A DNA stretch of 64,000 nt from Bacteroidia bacterium (GTDB taxonomy: Bacteria > Bacteroidota > Bacteroidia > UKL13-3). Made by a program: the position numbers and the translations under genes. The notes under the pieces are model-generated. The model did not search any database. It had not been told where the DNA came from and saw only the letters and a list, made by a program, of their open reading frames with translations. The stretch is taken from positions 1 to 64,000 of the forward strand of contig JAIOYZ010000001.1 in the NCBI GenBank assembly GCA_021740845.1. The letters run 5' to 3'. Positions 1-8,777 of the stretch are shown here, piece after piece; within the stretch, counting starts at the first letter, position 1; each line of letters opens with the position of its first letter.

Positions 1-770
1 CAAGCCGAAGCTTTAACGAATGTTTGTAGGTTTGAGAGTTTGTTTAAAGTTTAAATTCTTAACTTAAAACTTAACACTTAAAACTTAAAACTCTTTTCTC
101 GTCTCTCGCTTCTTTGTCAACTCATAACTCCTGTCTAGACTCCTGGATTCTTCTTCAAGCCTCTGGCTGCTGGCCACTAGCTCCTAGCATTTTATTCATC
201 TTCCGTTGATGCCTAATCTTTAATTGAAGTTTCTAGTTTAATCGTTTATGCGTTTAACTGTTTAAAATTCTTTCTTAACTCTTACCTCTTACCTCATAAC
301 TCCTGTCTAGATTCTGGATTCTGGACTCTGTTATCTAGATTCTTCTTCAAGCCTCTGGCTGCTGGCCACTAGCTCCTAGCATTTTATTCATCTTCCGTTG
401 ATGCTTAATCTTTAATTGAAGTTTCTAGTTTAATCGTTTATGCGTTTAACTGTTTAAGGTGTAAAGTTTAAAATTTTTTCTCGTTTCTCGCTTCTCGCCT
501 CTCGCTTCTTTGTCAACTCATAACTCTTGTCTGGACTCTGTTATCTGGATTCTTCTTCAAGCCTCTGGCTGCTGCCACTAGCAGCTGGCATTTTATTCCC
601 CATTAACCGATGCTTAATTTTTGGATGATGTTTCTTGTTTAACCGTTTATGCGTTTAACTGTTTAAAATTCTTTCTTACCTCTTAACTCTTACCTCTTAC
701 CTCATAACTCCTGTCTAGACTCTGGATTCTGGACTCTTGACTCTGGACTCTTGACTCTGGACTCTTCTTC
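1..770. repeat. Three-copy degenerate repeat array
   Basis: No gene is visible. A block of about 190-210 bp recurs three times. The shared word TCTTCAAGCCTCTGGCTGCT lies near 150, 341 and 551, and CTCATAACTC near 121, 293, 519 and 703. Each block contains a run of GACTCTGGATT-like heptads, a GCTGGCCACTAGCTCCTAGC segment and a TTTATGCGTTTAACTGTTTAA segment. The array ends directly at the stop codon of the universal stress protein gene. The same words, reverse-complemented, reappear at 59650-59935, and relatives of the CTCTGG/CTAGC words occur at 19320-20035. This is an interspersed repeat family of unknown function. Confidence 0.85.
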
Positions 771-773
771 TCC

Positions 774-1616
774 CTATACCCCAAGCGCCTTATGCAAAAC
801 CAACATCGGTAAACCTGCATCCAAAACCATTTTCTGCGAATTACTTCCCAATAACAATTTATCAAGCCAGCTGTGTTCTGCTCTATACATAATCAACATT
901 TGCGTATTGCTGGTATTAAGTTGCCTCTTTAAATTTTCTGATATCGACAAATGAATGTTTCCTTTTTGAATAGATAATTTGATGTTTTTATAGTTGTGCT
1001 CAAAAATATATTGCTGTGCATCCAAAATGTATTTCTCACTATCCGGACCAGCATAATCAAAGTAGAAAATTTCTAATGCTGCATGAAATACTTCTGCAAA
1101 TGGAACCAATACTCCAAGCTCTTCAGTTAAGTTTTGTAGGTCGGAAGAATAAACCATATGATAGATTGGTTCAAACCGATATTCTTTAGGAATTGCAATT
1201 ACAGGAATTCTGTGGTTGGCAATAAATTGTGCAGTATTGCTTCCCAAGAAAACCTTTCTAAAACCACTTGCCCCATGAGTTCCCATAATAACCATATCGC
1301 ATTTGTTATCCAAAAATGCTTGGTTAATTCCATTAGAAATTACATTTTGAATATCAATCTTTACTTCAAATTTTATTTCGTTTGGGTCAAGCAGATGTTG
1401 TTTGAGCAATTGGATAAATGTATCCTCCAATAAATGTAATTCCTCCTCTTCATCAAGATAATAATTTTCGTAAGGGATATCGCTTATTGGAATTACAGCA
1501 GGCATGGCGTGATATAAAACCAAAGAACTTTGCGTGAATTTTGCAAAATGATAGGCATACAAACATGCATTTTTTGCCTCTGGGGAGTAGTCGGTTGGTA
1601 CCAGTATTTTCAACAT
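774..1616 (-). CDS. Universal stress protein, tandem UspA domains
   Basis: This 280-residue protein is probably a cytoplasmic nucleotide-binding stress protein made of two UspA folds in tandem. The first domain opens with LKILVPTDYSPEAKNA and carries the ATP-loop signature GTHGASGFRKVFLGSNT near residues 112-128. The second domain (about 150-280) keeps the final VLDAGLPMLVLH strand, but its loop (LDKLLLGSNSQ) lacks the G-x2-G part, so it may not bind nucleotide. The ATG at 1616 gives a normal UspA N terminus. A GGTTCAAACC motif is embedded in the coding sequence at 1168-1177. A second, separate tandem Usp gene lies at 13867-14748. Family assignment is firm; the physiological role is unknown. 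Confidence 0.93.
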   Translation of the reverse strand: MLKILVPTDYSPEAKNACLYAYHFAKFTQSSLVLYHAMPAVIPISDIPYENYYLDEEEELHLLEDTFIQLLKQHLLDPNEIKFEVKIDIQNVISNGINQAFLDNKCDMVIMGTHGASGFRKVFLGSNTAQFIANHRIPVIAIPKEYRFEPIYHMVYSSDLQNLTEELGVLVPFAEVFHAALEIFYFDYAGPDSEKYILDAQQYIFEHNYKNIKLSIQKGNIHLSISENLKRQLNTSNTQMLIMYRAEHSWLDKLLLGSNSQKMVLDAGLPMLVLHKALGV

Positions 1617-1776
1617 AGTTGAAGCGTTTTTGATGCTAGTCGAAGTTAGGCATTATATTATTAAATGCAAGTTTTCGTTTTGAACCATTTGAAAATGACT
1701 CAATTCATTTAGAGACACTTGGTTTTTATTCTGTCTTTATTTTTATTTTCTACTCCCTTTTCCTTTCTTTTGTTGC

Positions 1777-2250
1777 GTGAAGGTTACCGTATATACAGAT
1801 GGTTCGGCTCGTGGAAATCCCGGTAGGGGAGGTTATGGCGCCGTTTTGGTAAGTGGCCAACACCGCAAAGAATTGAGCGCTGGTTATCGCTTAACTACCA
1901 ATAACCGCATGGAATTATTAGCCGTTATTGTGGCCATCGAATCCATGAAATTAGAGAATCTCGACATTACCATTTATACAGATAGCAAATATGTTTGCGA
2001 AGCCGTTGAGAAAAAATGGGTTTTTGGCTGGGCTCAAAAAGGTTTCAAAGACAAGAAAAACCCCGATTTGTGGCGTAGATTCCTCACGTTATTCCCTAAA
2101 CACAATATCTCTTTTAAATGGATAAAAGGCCATGCAGGCCATCCTATGAATGAGCGTTGCGATGTTTTGGCTACAACCGCCGCCGATGGTGGTAATTTAC
2201 TTATAGATGAGTTTTACGAACAAGAACAAGTGAAATCCAATTTGCTTTAA
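1777..2250 (+). CDS. rnhA: Ribonuclease HI
   Basis: This enzyme hydrolyses the RNA strand of RNA-DNA hybrids, for example at replication primers and R-loops, using two metal ions. The 157-residue length is usual for bacterial RNase HI. The four carboxylates are all visible: D8 (YTDGSARGNPG), E46 (NNRMELLAV), D69 (IYTDSKYV) and D129 (NERCDVLA), with the supporting histidine H119 in KGHAGHP. The only start that keeps the first beta strand is GTG at 1777. It is a stand-alone gene, divergent from the Usp gene and 96 bp upstream of corA. The C-terminal tail of about 20 residues is acidic and unconserved. Confidence 0.97.
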   Translation: MKVTVYTDGSARGNPGRGGYGAVLVSGQHRKELSAGYRLTTNNRMELLAVIVAIESMKLENLDITIYTDSKYVCEAVEKKWVFGWAQKGFKDKKNPDLWRRFLTLFPKHNISFKWIKGHAGHPMNERCDVLATTAADGGNLLIDEFYEQEQVKSNLL

Positions 2251-2346
2251 ATTTTCATAGGCGCTTAAAAAAGATTTAATATTCGTTTTCCTTGCTTAAT
2301 TGCCCAAGTGTGACTTGCTTTGCATTCCTAAACCCTAGACAATCTA

Positions 2347-3282
2347 ATGATCCAGTATTTTAAAAGTGGTTACAATAGTTTGCTCGAATTAGAGGGCATG
2401 GAAAAAGACTGCTGGATAAATGTGGTGAGTCCTACTGGAAACGAAATTGAATTTCTTACTCGCAAATTATTGGTGCCGCCAGAAGTTCTCAGCGATCCCT
2501 TAGATCCAGATGAAAATGCTCGTGTTGAAACACATAAAAATTGCATTCTAATTGTTTGTAGAGTGCCTTATTTAAACGATAAAGAATCTGGCATTCCATA
2601 TTCTACAATCGCTTTGGGTATTTTGCTCAAACGCGATTTAATAATTACCATTAGTAGCAAACCTTTAGATGTGCTGTTTGCTTTTAAAGAATCTAAAGTA
2701 AAAGGTTTCTTTACCTTTTTAAGAGAGCGTTTTGTAATGCAGATTTTTTATAAAACTTCCTTGCTTTACCTCAAATACCTAAAAGACATTAACAATAAAG
2801 CTGGAGATATCGAGCAAATGCTTCACCGCAGCACGCGCAATAGAGAGCTCCTCGATTTATTAATGCTCGAAAAAAGTCTGGTGTTTTTTAATACTTCTCT
2901 AAAAGCAAATGAACTCATGATGCAACGTTTGCAACGCAATAACTTGCCTGAACAAATGAAAGAGCAGGAGTACGAGCTAATAGAAGATGTAAACATAGAA
3001 ACCCGACAAGCCATTGATATGGCAAAAATTTATAGCAATATCTTGGGTAATATGATGGGCGCACACAGCAGCATTATTTCTAATAACTTAAATATTACTA
3101 TCCGCTATTTAACAACCGTTACCATCATTCTTTCTTTGCCAATTTTGGTGGCCAGTATTTATGGAATGAATGTGCCTTTGCCTTTCCAAAATGAGCCGCA
3201 TGCTTTTTGGATTGTAACCTTAATAGCATTAATATTATCTGTACTTGGTGTATTCTTTTTTAGGAAGAAAAACTTGTTCTAA
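2347..3282 (+). CDS. corA: CorA-family magnesium/divalent metal transporter
   Basis: This is a pentameric inner-membrane channel for Mg2+ (and often Co2+ or Ni2+). The 311-residue protein has a long cytoplasmic N-terminal region with a helical stretch (about 120-235). Two C-terminal membrane helices follow, the first ending in the family hallmark YGMNVP near residues 272-277. The loop after GMN (LPFQNEPHAF) holds the acidic residue typical of the periplasmic entrance. The C terminus (FFRKKNLF) is basic, as expected for the cytoplasmic side. The ATG at 2347 is preceded by about 95 bp of noncoding DNA. Metal preference cannot be read from sequence. Confidence 0.95.
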   Translation: MIQYFKSGYNSLLELEGMEKDCWINVVSPTGNEIEFLTRKLLVPPEVLSDPLDPDENARVETHKNCILIVCRVPYLNDKESGIPYSTIALGILLKRDLIITISSKPLDVLFAFKESKVKGFFTFLRERFVMQIFYKTSLLYLKYLKDINNKAGDIEQMLHRSTRNRELLDLLMLEKSLVFFNTSLKANELMMQRLQRNNLPEQMKEQEYELIEDVNIETRQAIDMAKIYSNILGNMMGAHSSIISNNLNITIRYLTTVTIILSLPILVASIYGMNVPLPFQNEPHAFWIVTLIALILSVLGVFFFRKKNLF

Positions 3283-3286
3283 ATCA

Positions 3287-3706
3287 CTACAAGCTAATTT
3301 CACCCAATTCAAGTGCCTTATCCAACTCAACCCAAATTAAGGTAAGCGGATAGGCTGTATACAAAAGTGCAACTCGTTTGGTTTCGCCATCTTTTTCAAA
3401 TTCTTGCAAGGCGCCAATTTTGTATTTTTTTCCTCCCATTACACAAGGCAATCTTTTTGCATCAATGCTTTTATCGTTAAAAAATTCATCCAATAATCCT
3501 TCGCCTGTTAATGAGTCAACATTGGCTTTATTATAAGGATTGGTGCGGGCATACACATCCATAGATTGAAATTCTGCCGCACCTTTTTTGCAGGTATTTA
3601 CTTTTATATAACTTCCTACTTCCAATGCAACTGCAATGGTTTTTTCGGTTTGAGCCAACCCCAATACTGGAAATAAAAATGCTAGGAGATAAATTATTTT
3701 TTTCAT
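3287..3706 (-). CDS. Hypothetical secreted protein
   Basis: Unrecognised 139-residue protein. It begins with a clear Sec signal peptide (MKKIIYLLAFLFPVLGLAQ, probable cleavage after LA-Q). The mature part contains two cysteines (NTCKKGAAEF and LPCVMGGKKY) that could form a disulphide, and no membrane helix. Its start codon overlaps the stop of the upstream secreted protein by 4 bp (ATGA at 3703-3706), so the two are translationally coupled and probably work together in the envelope. Function unknown. Confidence 0.75.
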   Translation of the reverse strand: MKKIIYLLAFLFPVLGLAQTEKTIAVALEVGSYIKVNTCKKGAAEFQSMDVYARTNPYNKANVDSLTGEGLLDEFFNDKSIDAKRLPCVMGGKKYKIGALQEFEKDGETKRVALLYTAYPLTLIWVELDKALELGEISL

Positions 3707-4077
3707 TCAATTAATTGATCAAATCGGTATTTTTCTATTTTATGAATTTGTCCATTGGGTTTGTAATACATCCAAATACTGTCCTTTTCATTGTCTACAT
3801 AAAACCCACTCGACTCTAATTTTCCATTTTCAAAATAGCTCAAGTATGGACCATTTTTTATAATGAGTTTTTCCTTAAATATCTGTTCCTTGGTGTTTTT
3901 GTTTTCAATAAAAACATACCTCAAATCGTGATGGAAAATTTCACATACCTTACTACAAGAACTGTCGTAATAAGTCTTGCCAAAATCACCATCTTTCACT
4001 ATTTGTGCTTCAAGCGAAGATGTGATGAAAATAAAAAATAAAAAAGTAAATGACGAAATTTTAGAAAACATTAACAT
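3703..4077 (-). CDS. Secreted protein with MORN/YwqK-like repeats
   Basis: This 124-residue exported protein has a signal peptide ending near SLEAQ. The start may be the ATG at 4077 or the one two codons later. The C-terminal half contains repeat units of the toxin-antitoxin YwqK/MORN type (GPYLSYFENGKLESSGFYVDN, then DSIWMYYKPNGQIHKIEKY), a beta-hairpin repeat common in exported Bacteroidota proteins of unknown role. It is the first gene of a two-gene operon, with a 4-bp overlap into the next secreted protein. The same repeat type is seen in the GldN-like protein at 34509-35477. Confidence 0.75.
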   Translation of the reverse strand: MLMFSKISSFTFLFFIFITSSLEAQIVKDGDFGKTYYDSSCSKVCEIFHHDLRYVFIENKNTKEQIFKEKLIIKNGPYLSYFENGKLESSGFYVDNEKDSIWMYYKPNGQIHKIEKYRFDQLIE

Positions 4078-4103
4078 TCCAATTTTAATGGAAAGTACAA
4101 AAA

Positions 4104-5054
4104 TTAATTCTCAAATGCACTTCTTCCCCATTCAGCAATCTCTTGTTCGGTAAACAATTCCGGAAAGAAAACGCGCACCTGAAATCTTGGAGGCAAATAT
4201 TTCTGCCAATTTGTTCCGCCAGTTGCAGCCACATCTTGAGGTTGTTTTTGTAAATATTTCACCGCAGATTTATAATGTGCCAATGGCCAATTTACATTTA
4301 CATTATGGTCTAATTGCCTCAATTGCTCAATTAATTCTGCGTGCTTTTGCTCCTCTGCTGGCAAGCTTCTATAAAGTGCCATTAAGTTGCAATCTTTATA
4401 TTCATTTCCCAACCGAATCAATTTAGATGCATACTTATTCTCAAACTGAGTTAAGGTTAATGTCTTTTTACCTGTTGCCAATTCTGTAGCACCATGCTTC
4501 CAATAAATAAACTCAAACATTTCTTCAATGCTGCTTTCGGCTGTAAATAAATCACGTTTGTCTTTGCTTACAAGCCTAAGAAAATCTGCAGAACAAATTT
4601 CAATCATTCGGTATTGTGCCGATTGAAACCCACTTGCGGGTAATAAACTCATCCTAAATTTCAAGAATTGCTCCTTCTCCATTCCATCCACCATAATTTC
4701 AAACGAATGGGTAAGGTTCTTAAAGTAGGAGTTAATTCTCTTCACGCGCTTAGCAAAGAATTCAGCAGTTAAATTGCTTTTCTTCTGCGCCAATTGCTTT
4801 ATTTCATGCAGCGATAACTTAAAATACAATTCAGTTATCTGATGATACATTATAAATATTTCCTCATCGGGAATATTGGTTTTGGGCTTCTGTAAACTCA
4901 AAAGTGTATCCACCATAATATAATCCCAGTAGCTGGTATATTCTTGGTAAACCAAACCTTCTAAATAAGCTTTAAAGTCTTGACTATTTTCCTCGTATTT
5001 ATCCTTTAATTGGTTAATGAGGCTGCTAACATTTTCGTCTATATGTTCCGACAT
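4104..5054 (-). CDS. kynA: Tryptophan 2,3-dioxygenase
   Basis: This haem enzyme opens the indole ring of L-tryptophan to give N-formylkynurenine, the first step of the kynurenine pathway. Family signatures are visible in order: LLSLQKPKTNIPDEEIFIMY followed by H71-Q-x2-E-L-x-F-K, FRMSLLPASGFQSAQYRMIE in the middle, and the C-terminal substrate loop ATGGTNWQKYLPP preceded by the His-containing helix AHYKSAVKYL, the probable haem-ligand region. The length of 316 residues fits the bacterial family. It lies 4 bp downstream of rfbC on the same strand, so co-transcription is possible although the pathways differ. No other kynurenine gene is in the window. Confidence 0.93.
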   Translation of the reverse strand: MSEHIDENVSSLINQLKDKYEENSQDFKAYLEGLVYQEYTSYWDYIMVDTLLSLQKPKTNIPDEEIFIMYHQITELYFKLSLHEIKQLAQKKSNLTAEFFAKRVKRINSYFKNLTHSFEIMVDGMEKEQFLKFRMSLLPASGFQSAQYRMIEICSADFLRLVSKDKRDLFTAESSIEEMFEFIYWKHGATELATGKKTLTLTQFENKYASKLIRLGNEYKDCNLMALYRSLPAEEQKHAELIEQLRQLDHNVNVNWPLAHYKSAVKYLQKQPQDVAATGGTNWQKYLPPRFQVRVFFPELFTEQEIAEWGRSAFEN

Positions 5055-5058
5055 GCAA

Positions 5059-5601
5059 TTAAAATGGGCTGGTAAAATCTTTTAATAAAGGTAGGATTAA
5101 ATCTTTTTCAGATACAATTGGCTCTTGGGTTTGCCAGTTAATGCCCAATTCTGGGTCGTTCCACAACAATCCGCCTTCGCTGCCTTTATTGTAAACATTG
5201 GTGCATTTGTATAAAAATATGGTTTGATCCAAAAGAGTTTCAAATCCATGTGCAAATCCTGGTGGAATAAAAAACATCAATTGGTTTTCGGCTGATAATT
5301 CAATTGAAAAATTTTGTCCATAAGTAGGAGAGCCTTTACGGATATCAACCACCACATCCATTACCGCACCTTGAACCACGCGTACCAATTTTCCTTGTTC
5401 AAAAGGTGGTGCCTGAAAGTGCAATCCTCTTACCGCTCCCGTTTGCGAAAGCGATTGATTGTCTTGTACAAAATTTAATTCTACGCCTGCTTCTTTAAAT
5501 TTTGCCTCGTTATAACTTTCAAAAAAATAACCTCTAGCGTCTTTAAATATTTGAGGCTCAATAATAAGTAAGCCTTCAATTGGTGTTTTAGTAATTTTCA
5601 A
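5059..5601 (-). CDS. rfbC: dTDP-4-dehydrorhamnose 3,5-epimerase
   Basis: This is the cupin-fold epimerase that converts dTDP-4-keto-6-deoxyglucose to dTDP-4-keto-L-rhamnose for surface polysaccharide synthesis. The 180-residue protein shows the family motifs DARGYFFESYN, FVQDNQSLS, RGLHFQ with catalytic H61, GKLVRVVQGAVMDVVVDIRKGS and PPGFAHGF. The other dTDP-rhamnose genes (rfbA, B, D) are not nearby, so this is an isolated copy. It is the first gene of the minus-strand pair with kynA and is divergent from the coiled-coil gene at 5715. Confidence 0.95.
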   Translation of the reverse strand: MKITKTPIEGLLIIEPQIFKDARGYFFESYNEAKFKEAGVELNFVQDNQSLSQTGAVRGLHFQAPPFEQGKLVRVVQGAVMDVVVDIRKGSPTYGQNFSIELSAENQLMFFIPPGFAHGFETLLDQTIFLYKCTNVYNKGSEGGLLWNDPELGINWQTQEPIVSEKDLILPLLKDFTSPF

Positions 5602-5714
5602 AGTGAATGTATTTTAGCACAATTATAAGAAATCAGGTTCAAAAATGGTATGTTACTTCACAATCGTGGAAAAAGGAGAGTTTGCTAATTGGTTTCATTC
5701 CTTATTTTTGCCGC

Positions 5715-6650
5715 ATGCAAAATGAAGAAAAAAAGCTAAAACGATATAGACTTATCATCATATTTCAATCAGTATTGAATATCCTGTTAATTCTATTGTT
5801 GAGTTTCTTTACCTTTAATTATTTTAAAACAGACAAAAAATTGGCTGTTAAAGAGGTGGAGTTATTTCAATCCGATTCTGCAAAGGTTGAATTGGAAAAT
5901 TTATTGAAAGAAACAGACCTAGAACTTACCGAGTACAAAGGAAAAAACAACGAATTAGACCAATTCCTGCGTGAGAAAAACGATTCTCTTCAAGAATTTG
6001 CAGATAGAATTGAGGCAATGCTACGCAAGGGTAAATTAACCCGTGAAGAACTAGCCAAAGCCAATGAAGAATTGGATTTATTGCGTTATTATAAACGCAA
6101 ATACATAGGGCAAATAGATTCCTTAAATACCGTAATCGTTAGTCTTAACACAGAAAATAAAACCCTCAAAACTGATATCGATAAGCAAAAACGGAAAAAT
6201 GAAAACCTAAATATGGACATTGCCCGTTTAAGCAATAAGGTGGCTATTGGCGCAAAACTTACCACACAAAATGTTTTTGTTACTGGTATTAAGTTGCGTT
6301 CAAACGGAAAAGAAAAGGAAACCATCCGTGTTACCCAAATGGATCAGCTTAAAATTAGTTTCGTCCTAAACGAAAATTATGTCACCGAAAAAGGAATGAA
6401 AGACATTTATTTAAAAGTGCTAGGCCCAGATGGAGCAACCGTTTACAACCAAGTTGCAGGTTCGGGTACTTTTAGGTACCAAGATGAAGAATCTCTTTAT
6501 AGTACCAAGAAAACCATTGATTTCAAACAAGAAAACACCACAGTGAGCATTTATTGGGACAAAGGTAGTGAGTTCGTTAAAGGAAATTACAAGGCCGAAT
6601 TGTACTGTGAAGGGTTCAAAATCGGAACCTCAGAATTTGAGTTAAAATAA
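5715..6650 (+). CDS. Membrane-anchored coiled-coil protein
   Basis: Unrecognised. I place the start at ATG 5715 (MQNEEKKLKRYR), because translation further upstream gives an implausible Trp/Ser-rich leader. A single membrane helix (about 15-35, IIIFQSVLNILLILLLSFFTF) follows a basic N terminus. Residues of about 45-170 form a charged heptad-rich coiled coil, and the last 110 residues look like a beta-sandwich domain (VFVTGIKLRSNGKEKETIRV to the final FKIGTSEFELK). Topology suggests a cytoplasmic N terminus and an external stalk with a globular head. Reports of similar proteins are not recalled, so no function is given. Confidence 0.8.
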   Translation: MQNEEKKLKRYRLIIIFQSVLNILLILLLSFFTFNYFKTDKKLAVKEVELFQSDSAKVELENLLKETDLELTEYKGKNNELDQFLREKNDSLQEFADRIEAMLRKGKLTREELAKANEELDLLRYYKRKYIGQIDSLNTVIVSLNTENKTLKTDIDKQKRKNENLNMDIARLSNKVAIGAKLTTQNVFVTGIKLRSNGKEKETIRVTQMDQLKISFVLNENYVTEKGMKDIYLKVLGPDGATVYNQVAGSGTFRYQDEESLYSTKKTIDFKQENTTVSIYWDKGSEFVKGNYKAELYCEGFKIGTSEFELK

Positions 6651-6772
6651 AAGATTTGGTTCGAACCAAAAAAACTTGGTTCTTGCCTTGCATAGAAACT
6701 GATACAAATTTTTATATTCGCACCGCAGATTCAAAACAAAGCGGTTTTGAAGAGCGCCATAAAAGAAAAAAC

Positions 6773-6997
6773 ATGAAGAAAATTTTAGTTGCTTTTGCAT
6801 TTGCTGCTAGCTTAAGTGCTTGCCATTACGGAAGAGAAGAAGCTCAAAAAACATTAGAAACCAACGAAGAGTACAAGTCGGAAAAGGCAGATTATTCTGT
6901 TAACAAAGCCAATGTTAAGGCCGAAGTTGCGGAAACTCCTGCAGCGACACCCGCAGATACTACTGCTGCTCCTGTTGCTCCTGCTGAAGCAAAATAG
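6773..6997 (+). CDS. Small Ala/Pro-rich lipoprotein
   Basis: This 74-residue protein begins at ATG 6773. A short N-terminal signal ends in a lipobox, SLSAC, so C17 would become the lipidated residue. The remainder is low complexity (EVAETPAATPADTT and similar, ending APAEAK), as in many small Bacteroidota lipoproteins. A GGTTCGAACC palindrome lies about 110 bp upstream at 6658-6667. The next gene starts 6 bp downstream on the same strand. Role unknown. Confidence 0.75.
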   Translation: MKKILVAFAFAASLSACHYGREEAQKTLETNEEYKSEKADYSVNKANVKAEVAETPAATPADTTAAPVAPAEAK

Positions 6998-7003
6998 TTT
7001 TCC

Positions 7004-7480
7004 TTGCACTCGGTAGAAATAAATACCACTCAAGGTAAAGAAGAAATATACCTTCAACTCCTGCCTCAGGTAAAAGCCTTGCTGGAAGGAGAGGAGGATA
7101 TAATCGCCAACCTGTCCAACTTTTGTGCAGTTCTTAAAACAACATTCAATTGGTGGTGGGTTGGCTTTTATTTGGTTAAAAACCAAGAACTCGTTTTAGG
7201 TCCGTTCCAAGGTCCTGTTGCCTGCACTCGTATTGCTCTGGGTAAAGGCGTTTGTGGTTCAAGTTGGGCCCAAAATGAAATCCTAATTGTTCCTAATGTA
7301 AACGATTTTAAAGGCCATATTGCCTGCAGTAGCGAATCCCTTTCAGAAATTGTTTTGCCTATCACCAATGCCTCTAATCAAGTTATTGGCGTTTTGGATG
7401 TAGATAGCGAACACCTTGCCCATTTTGATGAGGTGGATGCAACTTATTTAAAGCAATTACTCAGCTACCTAAAATTCTAA
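7004..7480 (+). CDS. msrC: Free methionine-(R)-sulfoxide reductase (GAF domain)
   Basis: This enzyme reduces free L-methionine-(R)-sulfoxide, a repair and anti-oxidant reaction. The whole 158-residue protein is one GAF domain. Three cysteines occupy the family pattern: C74 (PVACTRI), C84 (KGVCGSSW) and C108 (HIACSSES), with the same 10- and 24-residue spacing as in the E. coli enzyme. The start appears to be TTG at 7004, immediately after the lipoprotein gene. An AT-rich inverted repeat follows at 7498-7525. Confidence 0.9.
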   Translation: MHSVEINTTQGKEEIYLQLLPQVKALLEGEEDIIANLSNFCAVLKTTFNWWWVGFYLVKNQELVLGPFQGPVACTRIALGKGVCGSSWAQNEILIVPNVNDFKGHIACSSESLSEIVLPITNASNQVIGVLDVDSEHLAHFDEVDATYLKQLLSYLKF

Positions 7481-7497
7481 TTTTCATTCCTTCTCCT

Positions 7498-7525
7498 AAT
7501 TAAGCATTTTCTTATCTGCTTAATT
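7498..7525 (+). terminator. AT-rich hairpin after msrC
   Basis: A perfect 9-bp inverted repeat, AATTAAGCA (7498-7506) and TGCTTAATT (7517-7525), with a 10-nt loop and followed by TTAGTATTTTG. It could end the msrC transcript. It also lies about 30-60 bp upstream of the MFS gene, so it could equally be a regulatory site. Confidence 0.45.
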
Positions 7526-7556
7526 TTAGTATTTTGCCTTTTATTAATAGTATAAA

Positions 7557-8777
7557 ATGGAGCAAAATAAACGAGTAGCACTCTTAATCATTGTAGCCGC
7601 ATTGGGTTATTTTGTAGATATCTACGACCTCATTGTTTTTAACGTGGTGAAAAATGAAAGCCTGCAAGCTCTTGGTTTTTCTGGCGAAGCGCTTAAAGAA
7701 AAAGAGATTTTGTTATTCAATCTTCAAATGACAGGCATGTTACTTGGCGGAATTATTTGGGGAATTTTAGGCGATAAAAAGGGTAGGGTCTCCGTTCTTT
7801 TTGGTTCCATTTTCTTGTATTCAATTGCCAATATCGTTAATGCCTTTGTTGTTAATATAAACCAATATGCCATCATGCGCTTTATTGCAGGCATTGGCCT
7901 CGCTGGCGAATTAGGTGCAGGAATTACTTTAGTTGCAGAAAATATGCCCAAAGAGAAACGAGGTTATGGAACCATGATTATTGTTACTTTTGGCGCTTTA
8001 GGTGCCGTGGTTGCTGGCTTGGTGGGTAAAAGCTTTGGTTGGCAAAGCACATATATCGTAGGTGGCTGTCTCGGTTTAGGATTATTGCTTATGCGCGCTG
8101 GTGCTTACGAAAGCGGCATGTACCAAAATTTGGTTCAACACGGAAATATTAAAAGAGGAAATTTCTTTTCTTTATTTCAACGTTGGGATTTATTCCTAAA
8201 ATACCTCGCTTGCATTCTTATTGGCTTGCCCATTTGGTATGCCATTGGCGTTTTGGTAAACCTCTCCAACCGCTTTGCAGAAGCACATGGCATGGTAGAA
8301 AAAGTAAACATTGCAGATAGCGTAATGTATGCTTACCTCGGTTTATCTCTTGGCGATTTACTCAGTGGTTTATTAAGCCAACTATTAAAGAGCAGAAAGA
8401 AAGTGGTGTTTATTTATTTAGGACTTTCCTTAATTCTAATGCTGGTATTTCTCTATAATTCCAATGTAGGCGTTGAGTATTACAAATGGATGTGCTTTGG
8501 CTTAGGTTTCGCAACAGGGTATTGGGCTTTGTTTGTTACCATTGCCTCAGAGCAATTTGGCACCAATATTCGTTCTACTGTTACCAATACCGTTCCTAAT
8601 TTTGTAAGAGGTGCTGTGGTTCCAATCACCTTGAGTTTTGCTGCGCTTTCCAAATCTTATGGTGTAATTGATGCGGCTTTATGGGTGGGTTTGGTTTGTT
8701 TAGGTTTGGCATTTTTTGCCACACTTTATATCAAAGATTCGTTTAGCAAAGACCTTAATTATTTTGAGCTGGATTAA
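7557..8777 (+). CDS. Major facilitator superfamily transporter
   Basis: This 406-residue inner-membrane permease has about 12 hydrophobic segments. After the first helix (VALLIIVAALGYFVDIYDLIVFN) comes the cytoplasmic loop-2 signature GDKKGRVSVLFG near residues 72-83. Later there are glycine-rich helices (RFIAGIGLAGELGAGITLVAE), like those of the metabolite/H+ symporter branch. An upstream TAGTATTTTG could be the -7 promoter element. It is convergent with the acetyltransferase gene and overlaps its stop by 4 bp. The substrate cannot be inferred from the sequence or its neighbours. Confidence 0.88.
   Translation: MEQNKRVALLIIVAALGYFVDIYDLIVFNVVKNESLQALGFSGEALKEKEILLFNLQMTGMLLGGIIWGILGDKKGRVSVLFGSIFLYSIANIVNAFVVNINQYAIMRFIAGIGLAGELGAGITLVAENMPKEKRGYGTMIIVTFGALGAVVAGLVGKSFGWQSTYIVGGCLGLGLLLMRAGAYESGMYQNLVQHGNIKRGNFFSLFQRWDLFLKYLACILIGLPIWYAIGVLVNLSNRFAEAHGMVEKVNIADSVMYAYLGLSLGDLLSGLLSQLLKSRKKVVFIYLGLSLILMLVFLYNSNVGVEYYKWMCFGLGFATGYWALFVTIASEQFGTNIRSTVTNTVPNFVRGAVVPITLSFAALSKSYGVIDAALWVGLVCLGLAFFATLYIKDSFSKDLNYFELD

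Noticed and set aside
1-770. Regular spacing of repeats suggested a CRISPR array
   Set aside because: The unit is ~200 bp, degenerate and without short spacers of fixed length, and no cas gene is nearby.
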